DNA of 64,000 bases from Rhizorhabdus histidinilytica (GTDB lineage Bacteria > Pseudomonadota > Alphaproteobacteria > Sphingomonadales > Sphingomonadaceae): NCBI RefSeq assembly GCF_900167915.1, contig NZ_FUYM01000007.1, positions 62,001-126,000 of the forward strand, in the 5' to 3' direction. The notes under the pieces are model-generated. The model ran no database searches. It was not told where the DNA came from and saw only the letters and a list, made by a program, of their open reading frames with translations. Position 1 is the first letter of the stretch; the number at the start of each line of letters is the position of its first letter. Made by a program: the position numbers and the translations under genes. Shown piece after piece: positions 15,988 to 23,671 of this stretch.

Positions 15988-16542
15988 ATGGCCGAACATC
16001 TTTCCAACCGTCTGGCGTCGACAATGTCCAGCCTGCGCAAGGTGGCGGAGTTTCAGCCGCGCGCCGAACGCCCCGCCGCGATCGCACTCGACGCCATCGA
16101 CAAGACGATCCTCTGCGCACTCCAGGAGGACGGTTCGCTGTCGATCAGCGAACTCGCCGACCGGCTTGGCATGACGCCGCCGCCTTGCTGGCGGAGGGTA
16201 CGCCGCTTGCGCGACGCCGGCGTGCTCAAGCGGCAGATCTGGCTGGTCGATCCCGACGCCATAGGGCTGCACGTCATGCTGTACGCGACGGTCAAGCTCG
16301 CTACCCATAATGCCGAGGAGATGAAGGCATTCAAGGAGGAGGTCCAGAAGCTCCCCGAAGTGCTCGAATGCTCGATCCTGCTCGGCAGGACCGACGTCAT
16401 CCTGAAGATGATCGTGCCCGACATCTCGCAATATGAGAGTTTCTTCTATCAGAAGCTGACCCAGCTGCCCGGCGTACGCGAGGTCATCACCGGCGTCGTG
16501 ATGACCCGGGTGAAAGAGGCGAGCGCGCTCCCGGTGCTCTGA
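15988..16542 (+). CDS. Lrp/AsnC family transcriptional regulator
   Basis: A 184-residue regulator starting at ATG 15988 behind a GAGG site. The N-terminal helix-turn-helix begins ALDAIDKTILCALQEDG and continues SISELADRLGMTPPPCWRRVRRLRDAGVL, with the family's P-x-x-C-W-R-R-V recognition helix. The C-terminal RAM ligand domain spans VMLYATVKLA to VREVITGVVMTRVKE. Lrp-type proteins form octamers, bind short imperfect palindromes with AT-rich centres, and commonly control their own gene and nearby catabolic operons. With copy D in its upstream region, this protein is the best candidate for recognising the regulon element; the neighbouring TetR protein is the alternative. Confidence 0.92.
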   Translation: MAEHLSNRLASTMSSLRKVAEFQPRAERPAAIALDAIDKTILCALQEDGSLSISELADRLGMTPPPCWRRVRRLRDAGVLKRQIWLVDPDAIGLHVMLYATVKLATHNAEEMKAFKEEVQKLPEVLECSILLGRTDVILKMIVPDISQYESFFYQKLTQLPGVREVITGVVMTRVKEASALPVL

Positions 16543-16562
16543 GGCATGTGGCCGCGGCGATT

Positions 16563-17282
16563 TCAGGGCGCCAGCGTCTCCTCCAGCATGTCCAGCATCA
16601 TCGCCCAGCCGCGGCTGGTCGCGCGCGCGTCGTAATGGAAGCCGGCCATGCCGAGCCGTTCGATGCCCAGATTGGTGAAGGCATGCTGCACCCCGCCGAA
16701 CAGGTGCATTTCCCAGGCCGCGCCGGCCGCTGTCATCTCGGCCGCGAAGGTGGCGCGATCCTCGGGTGGGGCGAGCGGGTCGTCATCGCCGACGAGCATC
16801 ATGACACGCGCGTCGATCGGCCCCGGAGGTGTCCCGGCGGGGCGCCTGAGGCCGGGATGGAAGCCGATCGCGCAGCGGATCGGCGCGCGGGCACGCGCCA
16901 GCTCCATCACCGTGATCCCGCCCTGGCAGAAGCCCACCGCGCCGACCCTTCCGGGGTCGATCCCCGGCTGGTCGGTGAGCACGGCGAGCGCCGCCATCGC
17001 CCGGTCGCGGATCAGGAAGGGCGTTTTCATCAGCTCGGCATGGCGGCGCCGGGACTCGGCCTGGTCGAAGTCGACGGCGCCGTGGAGATCGAGCGCGAAG
17101 GCGACATAGCCGAGATCGGCGAGGCTGTCCGCGCGCTGGCGCATCAGCGGCGACATCCCCGGCGCCTCATGCGCCAGCAGCACGCCGGGCGCGGTGCCGG
17201 CCGCGTCGCTCCCGTCGGCCAGGTAGCCGGTCATCCGGCACCCCGCATGATCATATTCGATGCTCTGTCGTCGGATCGGCAT
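16563..17282 (-). CDS. Dienelactone hydrolase family protein
   Basis: A 239-residue alpha/beta hydrolase with the dienelactone-hydrolase triad: Cys119 in GFCQGG, Asp167/168 in VGDDDPLAP, and His200 in VQHAF. The Glu39 that orients the resting cysteine (HEAPG) is also kept. These enzymes open dienelactones formed in (chloro)catechol ortho-cleavage, though many members act on other lactones or esters. The start at 17282 is chosen because homologues begin just before the first strand; upstream codons are arginine/proline-rich shadow sequence. It is convergent with the Lrp gene and downstream of the CmcJ-like pair on the same strand (58-bp gap), so it may be part of their transcript. Confidence 0.87.
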   Translation of the reverse strand: MPIRRQSIEYDHAGCRMTGYLADGSDAAGTAPGVLLAHEAPGMSPLMRQRADSLADLGYVAFALDLHGAVDFDQAESRRRHAELMKTPFLIRDRAMAALAVLTDQPGIDPGRVGAVGFCQGGITVMELARARAPIRCAIGFHPGLRRPAGTPPGPIDARVMMLVGDDDPLAPPEDRATFAAEMTAAGAAWEMHLFGGVQHAFTNLGIERLGMAGFHYDARATSRGWAMMLDMLEETLAP

Positions 17283-17340
17283 GTCCCGTCGCGATCGATG
17301 AAGGGAAGGATGGAGGCCGGGCACGGGCGGACGGCGCACG

Positions 17341-18174
17341 TCAGTCGGCGAACCAATAGGCGATCGCGCGCGATTCCACGCTGATCCTCGGCTCCGCGCC
17401 GGGCGGGCAGGAGGTGTCGGTGAACGCGCTGTGCGGTACCTGCGACGGGAAGGCCGGATCGGAATCATATTGCTTGAAGATCAGCACCTCGCCGCTCGTC
17501 ATCCGCGGAAAATAGCACCAGCGATGCCCGGGATTGGGCCGGACGAAGACCGCCTCGAAGGTGAAGCCGTCGGTCAGGAAATGGGAATCGCCGGCGACCA
17601 CGTCGGCCTTTTCGAAGGTGCGGGCATCGCAGACCGCCAGTGGCGTGTCGGTGGGGCCGGTCGAGAGCAGACGCCAGAAGTTGAACAGCGCCATCCGCTT
17701 CACCGGCCGGGCCGGCGGCGGCCCATAAGCCCAGCCGACCATATGGGGCACGCCTGCGGCGGTGATGTCGCCATGGACGATCGGCACCGGGAAACCGTTG
17801 TCGAGATCGGCCTCGTGCGCCGGCACGCTGCGGCGGACCGGGCTGGCGTTCGCCATCTCGACATGGTCGGCGTCGATCAGCGTCTCGAGCAAGGCCTTGA
17901 GCTCGGCCCGGTAGTCCTCGAAGGACGGCGCGGGACCGGTGAGGTCATCGACTGCGCTGCGATGGGCGACGAGCGCGAAACCCTCGACGTCGAGGCGCGG
18001 CGGCGGGTTCCGGTCGCCGACATCCTCGATCGGAACCGTGACCGCCTGCAGCGGCAGGACGTTGCGGGTGAAATCCTCGTTATAGACCTGCGGGCGCACG
18101 CCGTCCCGGTCATCGATATAGTTGAGGTCTGCCTCCACCGATCGGCGTCGTGGGTAAGGGTCGGTCATGTGCAT
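17341..18174 (-). CDS. CmcJ/NvfI-like oxygenase, paralogue 1
   Basis: A 277-residue protein of the family that includes cephamycin CmcJ and fungal AsaB/NvfI-type enzymes. Family marks are the WRLLSTGPTDTPLAVCDAR segment, YFPRMTSGEV, FKQYDSD and a C-terminal ISVESR. A non-heme iron triad is visible as His134-x-Asp136 (VHGDI) and His248 (VPHSAF), with Arg near 263 placed to bind a 2-oxoacid. ATG 18174 and ATG 18168 are both possible; AGGA spacing favours the second. It follows a close relative at 18232 by 57 bp, a tandem duplication. It is probably an Fe(II)/2-oxoglutarate oxygenase acting on a pathway metabolite; the reaction is unknown. Confidence 0.82.
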   Translation of the reverse strand: MHMTDPYPRRRSVEADLNYIDDRDGVRPQVYNEDFTRNVLPLQAVTVPIEDVGDRNPPPRLDVEGFALVAHRSAVDDLTGPAPSFEDYRAELKALLETLIDADHVEMANASPVRRSVPAHEADLDNGFPVPIVHGDITAAGVPHMVGWAYGPPPARPVKRMALFNFWRLLSTGPTDTPLAVCDARTFEKADVVAGDSHFLTDGFTFEAVFVRPNPGHRWCYFPRMTSGEVLIFKQYDSDPAFPSQVPHSAFTDTSCPPGAEPRISVESRAIAYWFAD

Positions 18175-18231
18175 CGTTCCTCGGAAGGCGCCGCGCTCGT
18201 CGGCGGGCGTGCATGAAGGAGGGCGGGCGGA

Positions 18232-19071
18232 TCAGTCCGCGAACCAGTAACAGGCCGCGCGGGATTCGATGCTCACCCGTGGCGCCGGGCCGGGCGGACA
18301 GCTTGCGTCGTGAAAGGCGGTGTGCGGGCATTGCAGCGCGAAGCGTCGGTCGCTGTCATATTGCTTGAAGACCAGCACCTCGTCCGTGCGCATGTCCGGA
18401 AAATAGACCCAACGATGATCGGGGTTGGCGCGGACGAAGCCGCTTTCGAACGATATGCCGGAGGTCAGGAAGCGCGAATCTCCAGCGACGACGTCGCCCG
18501 GCGCCACGCTACGGGCATCGCAGACCGCGAGGGGAAGATCGGTCGGTCCCGGCGATAGCAGCCGCCAGAGGTTGAACAGCGCCACCCGTGCGATCTTGCG
18601 GTCCGGGGCCTTGGGATAGGCCCATTCGAGCATGTACCAGACCCCGGCCTCGGAACAGTCGCAATGGATGAAGGGGACCGGTAGTCCGCTGTCATGGTCT
18701 GCCTCGCCCGGCGGCCTCGCCCGGCGCACCACGCTGTTCGCCGCCATGTCGACCCGGTCGGCACCGGTCACCGCGAGAAGCATGTCCTGCAGGGCGCGAC
18801 GATAGGGTTCCGACGCCTCGACGTTGTTCGCCAGTTCCGCGACCGCCGTCTCATGGGGCAGCAGCGCGAAGCCCTCCCTGTCGAGCCTCGGCGGATCGGC
18901 GAGCGTTCTTCCGTCCGCGATCCGGACATCGACCGGGACCAGCGGCAGGATATTGCGCGAGAAATCCTCGTTCCAGACCTCCGGACGGATGTCGGTTTCC
19001 GCCAGATAGTTGATCCGCGCGGTCGTGGACCGTTCCCCGCTGCGTGTCTGGATGTCGGCCGATGGGCACAT
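18232..19071 (-). CDS. CmcJ/NvfI-like oxygenase, paralogue 2
   Basis: A 279-residue homologue of the adjacent gene at 17341. It shares WRLLSPGPTDLPLAVCDAR, YFPDMRTDEVLVFKQYDSD and VSIESR. The iron triad is again present: His136-x-Asp138 (IHCDC) and His250 (CPHTAF). The start at 19071 is supported by a GGAGA site and excludes an arginine-rich extension. The two proteins differ most in the first 60 residues and around residues 75-125, where substrate-shaping loops may lie. The long gap behind the start (19072-19615) holds a pair of CGGGTAA operators shared with the divergent TonB receptor, suggesting joint control of uptake and oxygenation. Confidence 0.82.
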   Translation of the reverse strand: MCPSADIQTRSGERSTTARINYLAETDIRPEVWNEDFSRNILPLVPVDVRIADGRTLADPPRLDREGFALLPHETAVAELANNVEASEPYRRALQDMLLAVTGADRVDMAANSVVRRARPPGEADHDSGLPVPFIHCDCSEAGVWYMLEWAYPKAPDRKIARVALFNLWRLLSPGPTDLPLAVCDARSVAPGDVVAGDSRFLTSGISFESGFVRANPDHRWVYFPDMRTDEVLVFKQYDSDRRFALQCPHTAFHDASCPPGPAPRVSIESRAACYWFAD

Positions 19072-19224
19072 GGATGCGCTCTCCAAAAAACGGGGCGGGC
19101 GGGATCGTGCTTCCCGCCATCTTCCGCCCCTCATTGCTATCGCGCATCGCCGGGTCAGATCATTCCGTTAATCGGGCCGCGATCCGGTGCGGACTGTCAT
19201 GATCGGCAAGGAATGGACGCATCC

Positions 19225-19243
19225 CGGGTAAGGATTTTACCCG
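19225..19243. promoter_or_regulatory. Operator CGGGTAA-N5-TTACCCG, site I
   Basis: A perfect 7-bp inverted repeat with 5-bp spacer, 154 bp upstream of the CmcJ-like paralogue 2 start. Length and symmetry fit a dimeric repressor or activator. The cognate protein is not identifiable in the window. Confidence 0.55.
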
Positions 19244-19346
19244 TTCCTCCGCGCCGCGATTCCCGTGCTCGGGTGATGATGCGCCCGATTGCCGGGGCCT
19301 TGCCGCCAGCGTCGTCGGACCCCGGCACAGCGGCCGGTACGCGATC

Positions 19347-19365
19347 CGGGTAAAGCTGTTTCCCG
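19347..19365. promoter_or_regulatory. Operator CGGGTAA-N5-TTTCCCG, site II
   Basis: The same left arm and 5-bp spacer as site I, with one mismatch in the right arm; both are preceded by ATCC. It starts 122 bp after site I, which would allow cooperative or looped binding between the two divergent promoters. Confidence 0.5.
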
Positions 19366-19615
19366 CAGGGTTCCGATCGCGGTCGCTTCATAACCCGCCG
19401 ACGGCGTGATCCGGCTAATTTTGTGAATGAAATTACCGCCCCTGCCGCCCCATCATGCTGCCAGAGCCGTCATACGGGAACAGTATCATCCAGTGCGATC
19501 GCCATTGCGGACCGGCCGACGGGTCGGCCGCGAGCCGGCCGGTCGCACGTCGGGAAGATGGCTCGATCGCCGATCGCTCAGGGAGGGCGATCGCACAGAA
19601 AGGGACCTCTCCTCT

Positions 19616-21853
19616 ATGAAACGGCATATCCAATCCGGACTTCTGGTATCGGGCGCCTTGCTCGCCCTTCTCGCGGCGCCGGCCGCCGCGGCCGAGACCG
19701 GCGGGGAGGGCGATGGAGACATCGTCGTCACCGCCCAGAAGCGCGCGGAGCCGCTTCAGAAGGTGCCGCTGGCGATCACCGCGGTGACCTCGACCCAGCT
19801 CGATCGCTCGGGCATCACCGATCTTGCCGGGGTGGTCGCCTCGGTTCCCAATCTCAATCTCGGGCCCCAGCTCGGCGTGGCGAAGATCGCGTTGCGCGGC
19901 ATCGGCCTCGAAAACCTCTCGCCGGGCGCGGAGGGCAGCATCGCCTTCCACATGGACGGTGTCTTCGTCTCCCGGTCGATCGCCGCGCTGGCCAGCTTCT
20001 ACGATATCGAGCAGGTCGAGGTGCTGCGCGGGCCGCAGGGTACCCTCTATGGGCGCAACGCCACCGGCGGTTCGATCAACCTGACGACCCGCGCGCCGAC
20101 GCGGGAGGTTTCCGGCTATCTGCGCGGGACCGTAGGCAATTATGGTCGGACGCTGGCCGAGGGCGCGGTGAGCGGCCCGATCGCCGGCGAAGGCGTGCTG
20201 GCGCGCGTCGCCTTCCAGGCCGAGCACCGCGACGGCTATGGCCGGAACCTCTTCACCGGCAAGCCGATCGACGACCTGAAGAGCTTCGCCGCGCGCGGCA
20301 AGCTGTTGTTCGATCTCGGCGATCGCGGCGAACTGGAGCTCACCGGCGACTATTATCGCCGCAACGACAGTTCGGGCAGCTATCATTATGCCGGCGCGGC
20401 CGGCGAGACCGCGCCGGGCGTTCCCTATCAGCCCTTCGGCCTGGTCTACGGAGGCACCGTCGCGTCCGGTCCGCGCGATATCGACACCGATGTTTCGCCC
20501 AGCAACCGCGCCCGCTTCTGGGGCGGGCTGGCCAAGCTCAGCTACGATCTCGGCGGCGGCATCGAATTCCGGTCGCTGACCGCCTATCGCAACACGCGCT
20601 ACACGACCCTCACCGATCTCGATTCCACCAGCGCTCCCCTGGCCTCGATCACCCAGCTCGAACGCGACGAGCAGATCAGCCAGGAATTGCAGCTGTCGGG
20701 TCAGACGAGCCGACTCACCTGGCTGGTCGGCGCCTATTATTTCCACGAGAAGGACTATGGCGCGCAGGTCATCCCCTTCAACAATTTCCTCGTCGGCTTC
20801 CCGTTTCCCGGTACCGACGTCCAGGGCGCCTTCTTCGGCGGTACGATCAAGACCGACGCCTATGCACTGTTCGGCCAGTCGAGCTATGAGGTCGTCGACG
20901 ATGTCCGCCTGACCGTCGGTGCCCGCTACAGCCATGAGAGAAAGCGCGACGAGGACCTGTTCCTCTTCGACTTCACGACACCCTATGATCCCACCGTGCC
21001 ATTGCCGCTCGCCAGCCGCCGGGACAAGGCGAGCTTCGATTCCTTCACCCCCCGCCTCGGCCTGGACTGGCAGGTCACGCCCGAGCTGTTGCTCTATGCG
21101 TCCTGGTCGAAAGGCTTCAAGGCCGGCACCTACAATCTCGGCCAGTTCCAGAACCCCGTCGATCCCGAAAAGGTCGACGCGTTCGAGGGCGGCATCAAGT
21201 CGACGCTTTTCGATCGCCGGCTCCGGATCAACCTCGCGGGCTTCCATTACACCTATAAGGACCTGCAGATCGGCAAGATCGCGGGACAGGTGCTGGCGCT
21301 CGAAAATGCGGCGACGGCGACGATCTACGGCCTCGAGGCTGAGCTGACCGCCAACCCCTTCCCGGGTTTCGAGATCAACGCATCGGGCTCCTGGCTCCAT
21401 GCGCGGTTCGACGACTATGTCAGCGGCGATCCCGCGCGCACCTTCGGTGACGGCACGACCGTCGATCCCGATACGGGTCTGCCGGCCTTCGATCTGTCGG
21501 GCAATCGCCTGTCCCAGTCGCCTGACTTCACCGCCTTCGTCGGGGCGCAATATAGCATGCCGACCACCGTCGGCGATTTCACCCTGCGCGGCGAACTGGC
21601 GTGGCGCGACCGCGTCTACTTCACGCCGTTCAACCGTTCGATCGTCAGCCAGGCGGCCAACAGCAAGATCAACCTGTTCCTCAACTGGACGTCGGGGGAC
21701 GAGCATTGGTCGGGCTCGCTGTTCGTCAAGAATCTCACCGACAAGACGGTGGTCGGCAACAGCTATGTGAGCTCGCCGCTGCTCGGGTCGCCGGTCCAGG
21801 CCTATTATGAGGACCCGCGGACCTACGGCCTGACGCTCGGCTACAAATTTTGA
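19616..21853 (+). CDS. TonB-dependent receptor
   Basis: A 745-residue outer-membrane transporter. The signal peptide (residues 1-26) ends APAAAA, a TonB-box-like DIVVTAQKR lies at 35-43, the plug contains VLRGPQGTLYGRNATGGSIN, and the barrel ends RTYGLTLGYKF with a terminal Phe. ATG 19616 is chosen because the signal peptide starts there, behind AGGGA. It is the first gene of a plus-strand run: FAH hydrolase (61-bp gap), RidA, VOC protein and RraA-type protein. Uptake and breakdown of one substrate are therefore probably co-expressed. It has the same architecture as the receptors at 2329, 35745 and 54905; it is not a siderophore receptor with an N-terminal signalling domain. Confidence 0.93.
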   Translation: MKRHIQSGLLVSGALLALLAAPAAAAETGGEGDGDIVVTAQKRAEPLQKVPLAITAVTSTQLDRSGITDLAGVVASVPNLNLGPQLGVAKIALRGIGLENLSPGAEGSIAFHMDGVFVSRSIAALASFYDIEQVEVLRGPQGTLYGRNATGGSINLTTRAPTREVSGYLRGTVGNYGRTLAEGAVSGPIAGEGVLARVAFQAEHRDGYGRNLFTGKPIDDLKSFAARGKLLFDLGDRGELELTGDYYRRNDSSGSYHYAGAAGETAPGVPYQPFGLVYGGTVASGPRDIDTDVSPSNRARFWGGLAKLSYDLGGGIEFRSLTAYRNTRYTTLTDLDSTSAPLASITQLERDEQISQELQLSGQTSRLTWLVGAYYFHEKDYGAQVIPFNNFLVGFPFPGTDVQGAFFGGTIKTDAYALFGQSSYEVVDDVRLTVGARYSHERKRDEDLFLFDFTTPYDPTVPLPLASRRDKASFDSFTPRLGLDWQVTPELLLYASWSKGFKAGTYNLGQFQNPVDPEKVDAFEGGIKSTLFDRRLRINLAGFHYTYKDLQIGKIAGQVLALENAATATIYGLEAELTANPFPGFEINASGSWLHARFDDYVSGDPARTFGDGTTVDPDTGLPAFDLSGNRLSQSPDFTAFVGAQYSMPTTVGDFTLRGELAWRDRVYFTPFNRSIVSQAANSKINLFLNWTSGDEHWSGSLFVKNLTDKTVVGNSYVSSPLLGSPVQAYYEDPRTYGLTLGYKF

Positions 21854-21914
21854 AGGTGGATGCCGGCTGCGCTGCCGGCCGGCGTCCGGAACAGGCTTCG
21901 ATGGAAGGCATCGC

Positions 21915-22787
21915 ATGAAGCTCGCGACATTGAATATCGGCGGCCCGGTGGCGGCCGTCGTCTCCGAAAGGGGCTATCTGCCCGTGGCCGATCTCCTGCC
22001 CGGCGCGCCGGGCGACGTCGCCACGCTGATCGACGGCTGGGACGGTTTCGCTCCCCGGCTCCGCGATGCCGTGGGCGCCGCCGCGGATGGCGACTGGCGA
22101 AGCTACGCGCGCGAGGCGCTGCTCGCGCCGCTGCCGAAACCCGGCAAGATCCTCGCGATCGGCCTCAACTATGTCGATCACATCAACGAGACCGATTTTG
22201 CCGCACCGGTCCACCAGGTCTGGTTCTCGAAGCAGGTCAACAGCGTCCATGGTCCCTATGCCGACGTGCAGCTGCCCCGCGCGGCGGCGGAGACCGACTA
22301 TGAGGTGGAGCTGGTGGCGGTGATCGGCAAGCGGGGCCGCCATATCGGCGAGGGCGACGCACCCGCCCATGTCTTCGGCTATTGCGTCGGCAACGATGTT
22401 TCCGCGCGCGACTGGCAGATGCGCACGCCGCAATGGGTGCTCGGCAAGTCGTTCGACACCCATGCGCCGTTCGGCCCCTGGATCACCACCGCCGACGAGC
22501 TGGGCGATCCGCACGGACTGGGCATCCGCTGCACGGTCAATGGCGAGCGGCGGCAGGCCGCCGATACGGGCCGGATGTGCTTCAGCATCTGGCAGCAGAT
22601 CGCCTATCTCAGCCAGGTCATGACGCTGGAACCCGGCGACCTGATCTTCACCGGCACCCCCGCCGGAGTCGGCCTGGGCATGAGTCCGCCGACCTATTTG
22701 AGGCCCGGCGACGTGGTCCGCTGCGAGGTCGACCGGCTGGGCTTCATCGAGAACCGCTTCGTCCCCGAACAAGCCCCAAACCATTGA
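21915..22787 (+). CDS. Fumarylacetoacetate hydrolase family protein
   Basis: A 290-residue FAH-fold enzyme. Such enzymes cleave acylpyruvates (for example fumarylpyruvate) or act as hydratases/decarboxylases of 2-oxo acids. The metal-site acids Glu130 and Glu132 (DYEVELVAVIG) and Asp161 (GNDVSARDWQ) are present, as are IGLNYVDHINE, where the catalytic His lies, and FTGTPAGVG near the C-terminus. It has a GGAAGG site and follows the TonB receptor. Together with the RraA-type aldolase three genes on, it suggests the lower part of an aromatic pathway ending in pyruvate and a C4 acid. The exact substrate is not determined. Confidence 0.9.
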   Translation: MKLATLNIGGPVAAVVSERGYLPVADLLPGAPGDVATLIDGWDGFAPRLRDAVGAAADGDWRSYAREALLAPLPKPGKILAIGLNYVDHINETDFAAPVHQVWFSKQVNSVHGPYADVQLPRAAAETDYEVELVAVIGKRGRHIGEGDAPAHVFGYCVGNDVSARDWQMRTPQWVLGKSFDTHAPFGPWITTADELGDPHGLGIRCTVNGERRQAADTGRMCFSIWQQIAYLSQVMTLEPGDLIFTGTPAGVGLGMSPPTYLRPGDVVRCEVDRLGFIENRFVPEQAPNH

Positions 22788-22801
22788 GAGGAAGGACGAG
22801 A

Positions 22802-23203
22802 ATGACAGCGCAGCAACGCGAGGAAATCAACGTGGCGGGCGCCGCGCCCGCCCTGAGCCATTATGCCGATGCGGTGCGTTTCGGCGACCTGCTGTTCGTT
22901 TCCGGCGTCGTCGCCCTGGACGCGACCGGCGCGATCATCGGCGAGGGCGATGTCGTCCGGCAGACCGAGGCCATCTTCCAGTCGCTCGAGGCGATCCTCG
23001 CCGCGGCCGGAGCGGGATTTGCCGATGTGCTGAAGGTCACCGTGCTGTTGATCGACGTCGAGCATCGCACGCTGATCAATCCCGTTCGGCAACGCTATTT
23101 CGGCGCGCACCGACCGGCCAGCACGCTCATCGGGGTGAAGGCTCTCGCCCTGCCCGAGATACTGGTCGAGATCGAGGCCGTCGTCGGCCTGCCGAACCGC
23201 TGA
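22802..23203 (+). CDS. RidA family protein lacking the catalytic Arg
   Basis: A 133-residue YjgF/UK114-type protein, 14 bp after the FAH gene, with a strong GAGGAAGG site. The fold markers FGDLLFVSGVVALDATG and ILVEIEAVVG are clear. Where archetypal RidA has P-x-R, this protein has RPASTLIG, with Ser107 in place of the arginine that holds the substrate carboxylate. Rid subgroups without this Arg do not show the usual imine deaminase activity and their roles are mostly unknown. Its paralogue at 13495 keeps the Arg, so the two probably do different things. It may be a lyase/isomerase accessory or act on a substrate lacking an alpha-carboxylate. Confidence 0.87.
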   Translation: MTAQQREEINVAGAAPALSHYADAVRFGDLLFVSGVVALDATGAIIGEGDVVRQTEAIFQSLEAILAAAGAGFADVLKVTVLLIDVEHRTLINPVRQRYFGAHRPASTLIGVKALALPEILVEIEAVVGLPNR

Positions 23204-23227
23204 TTCATTTCGCCTGGAGGAACCGCC

Positions 23228-23671
23228 ATGGGCCTGCATCATGTCGATCACTACGCCATAGAGACCAACGATCTCGAAGCGACCAGCCGGTTCTATTGCG
23301 GCCTGCTCGGGCTGACCGAGGGCTATCGGCCGGAACTGCCTTTCCCGGGGGCGTGGCTCTATTGCGAGAACGGCAAGCCGACCGTCCATGTCATGCTACT
23401 GGAGGAGGGGCAGGCCCCCGCCCGGTCGGGCTATTTCCATCATGTGAGTTTCTCGAGCAGCGGGGCGGAGCAGATCCGGGCCCGGCTGGATGCCGCCGGG
23501 ATCGCGTACAAGGTGGTCGTCCTGCCCGGCTTCGGGAACACGCAATTCTTCATGAAGGACCCGAACGGCGTCTCGGTCGAGCTGATCTTCCCGCCCGAAG
23601 AAACCCGCCAGTCCGACATCGATGCGCAGGATAACGGCAGGAAGGAAGATTTTTTCCTGAAGGGCCAGTAG
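23228..23671 (+). CDS. VOC family protein (glyoxalase/extradiol fold)
   Basis: A 147-residue vicinal-oxygen-chelate protein with two beta-alpha-beta-beta-beta modules. The first starts LHHVDHYAIETNDLEATSRF, the second YFHHVSFSS. Candidate metal ligands are a His at 5 or 8, His72 and Glu118 (VSVELIF), matching the H-H-E pattern of single-domain glyoxalases and small dioxygenases. A CTGGAGGAA site precedes the ATG. Placed between RidA and RraA genes, it could be a ring-cleavage dioxygenase, an isomerase or a lyase of a pathway intermediate. The final residues (DNGRKEDFFLKGQ) extend beyond the minimal fold. Confidence 0.85.
   Translation: MGLHHVDHYAIETNDLEATSRFYCGLLGLTEGYRPELPFPGAWLYCENGKPTVHVMLLEEGQAPARSGYFHHVSFSSSGAEQIRARLDAAGIAYKVVVLPGFGNTQFFMKDPNGVSVELIFPPEETRQSDIDAQDNGRKEDFFLKGQ

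Larger units (their letters stand above)
19072..19615. other. Long divergent control region with operators
   Basis: About 545 bp without a gene between the divergent CmcJ-like and TonB-receptor genes. It holds two 19-bp inverted repeats (entries at 19225 and 19347), a related half-site CCGGCTAA near 19411-19418, and GAATGAAATTA at 19425-19435, a weak match to the regulon core. An in-frame extension of the receptor to 19427 is rejected because it lacks a ribosome site and a signal peptide at its start. Confidence 0.6.
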
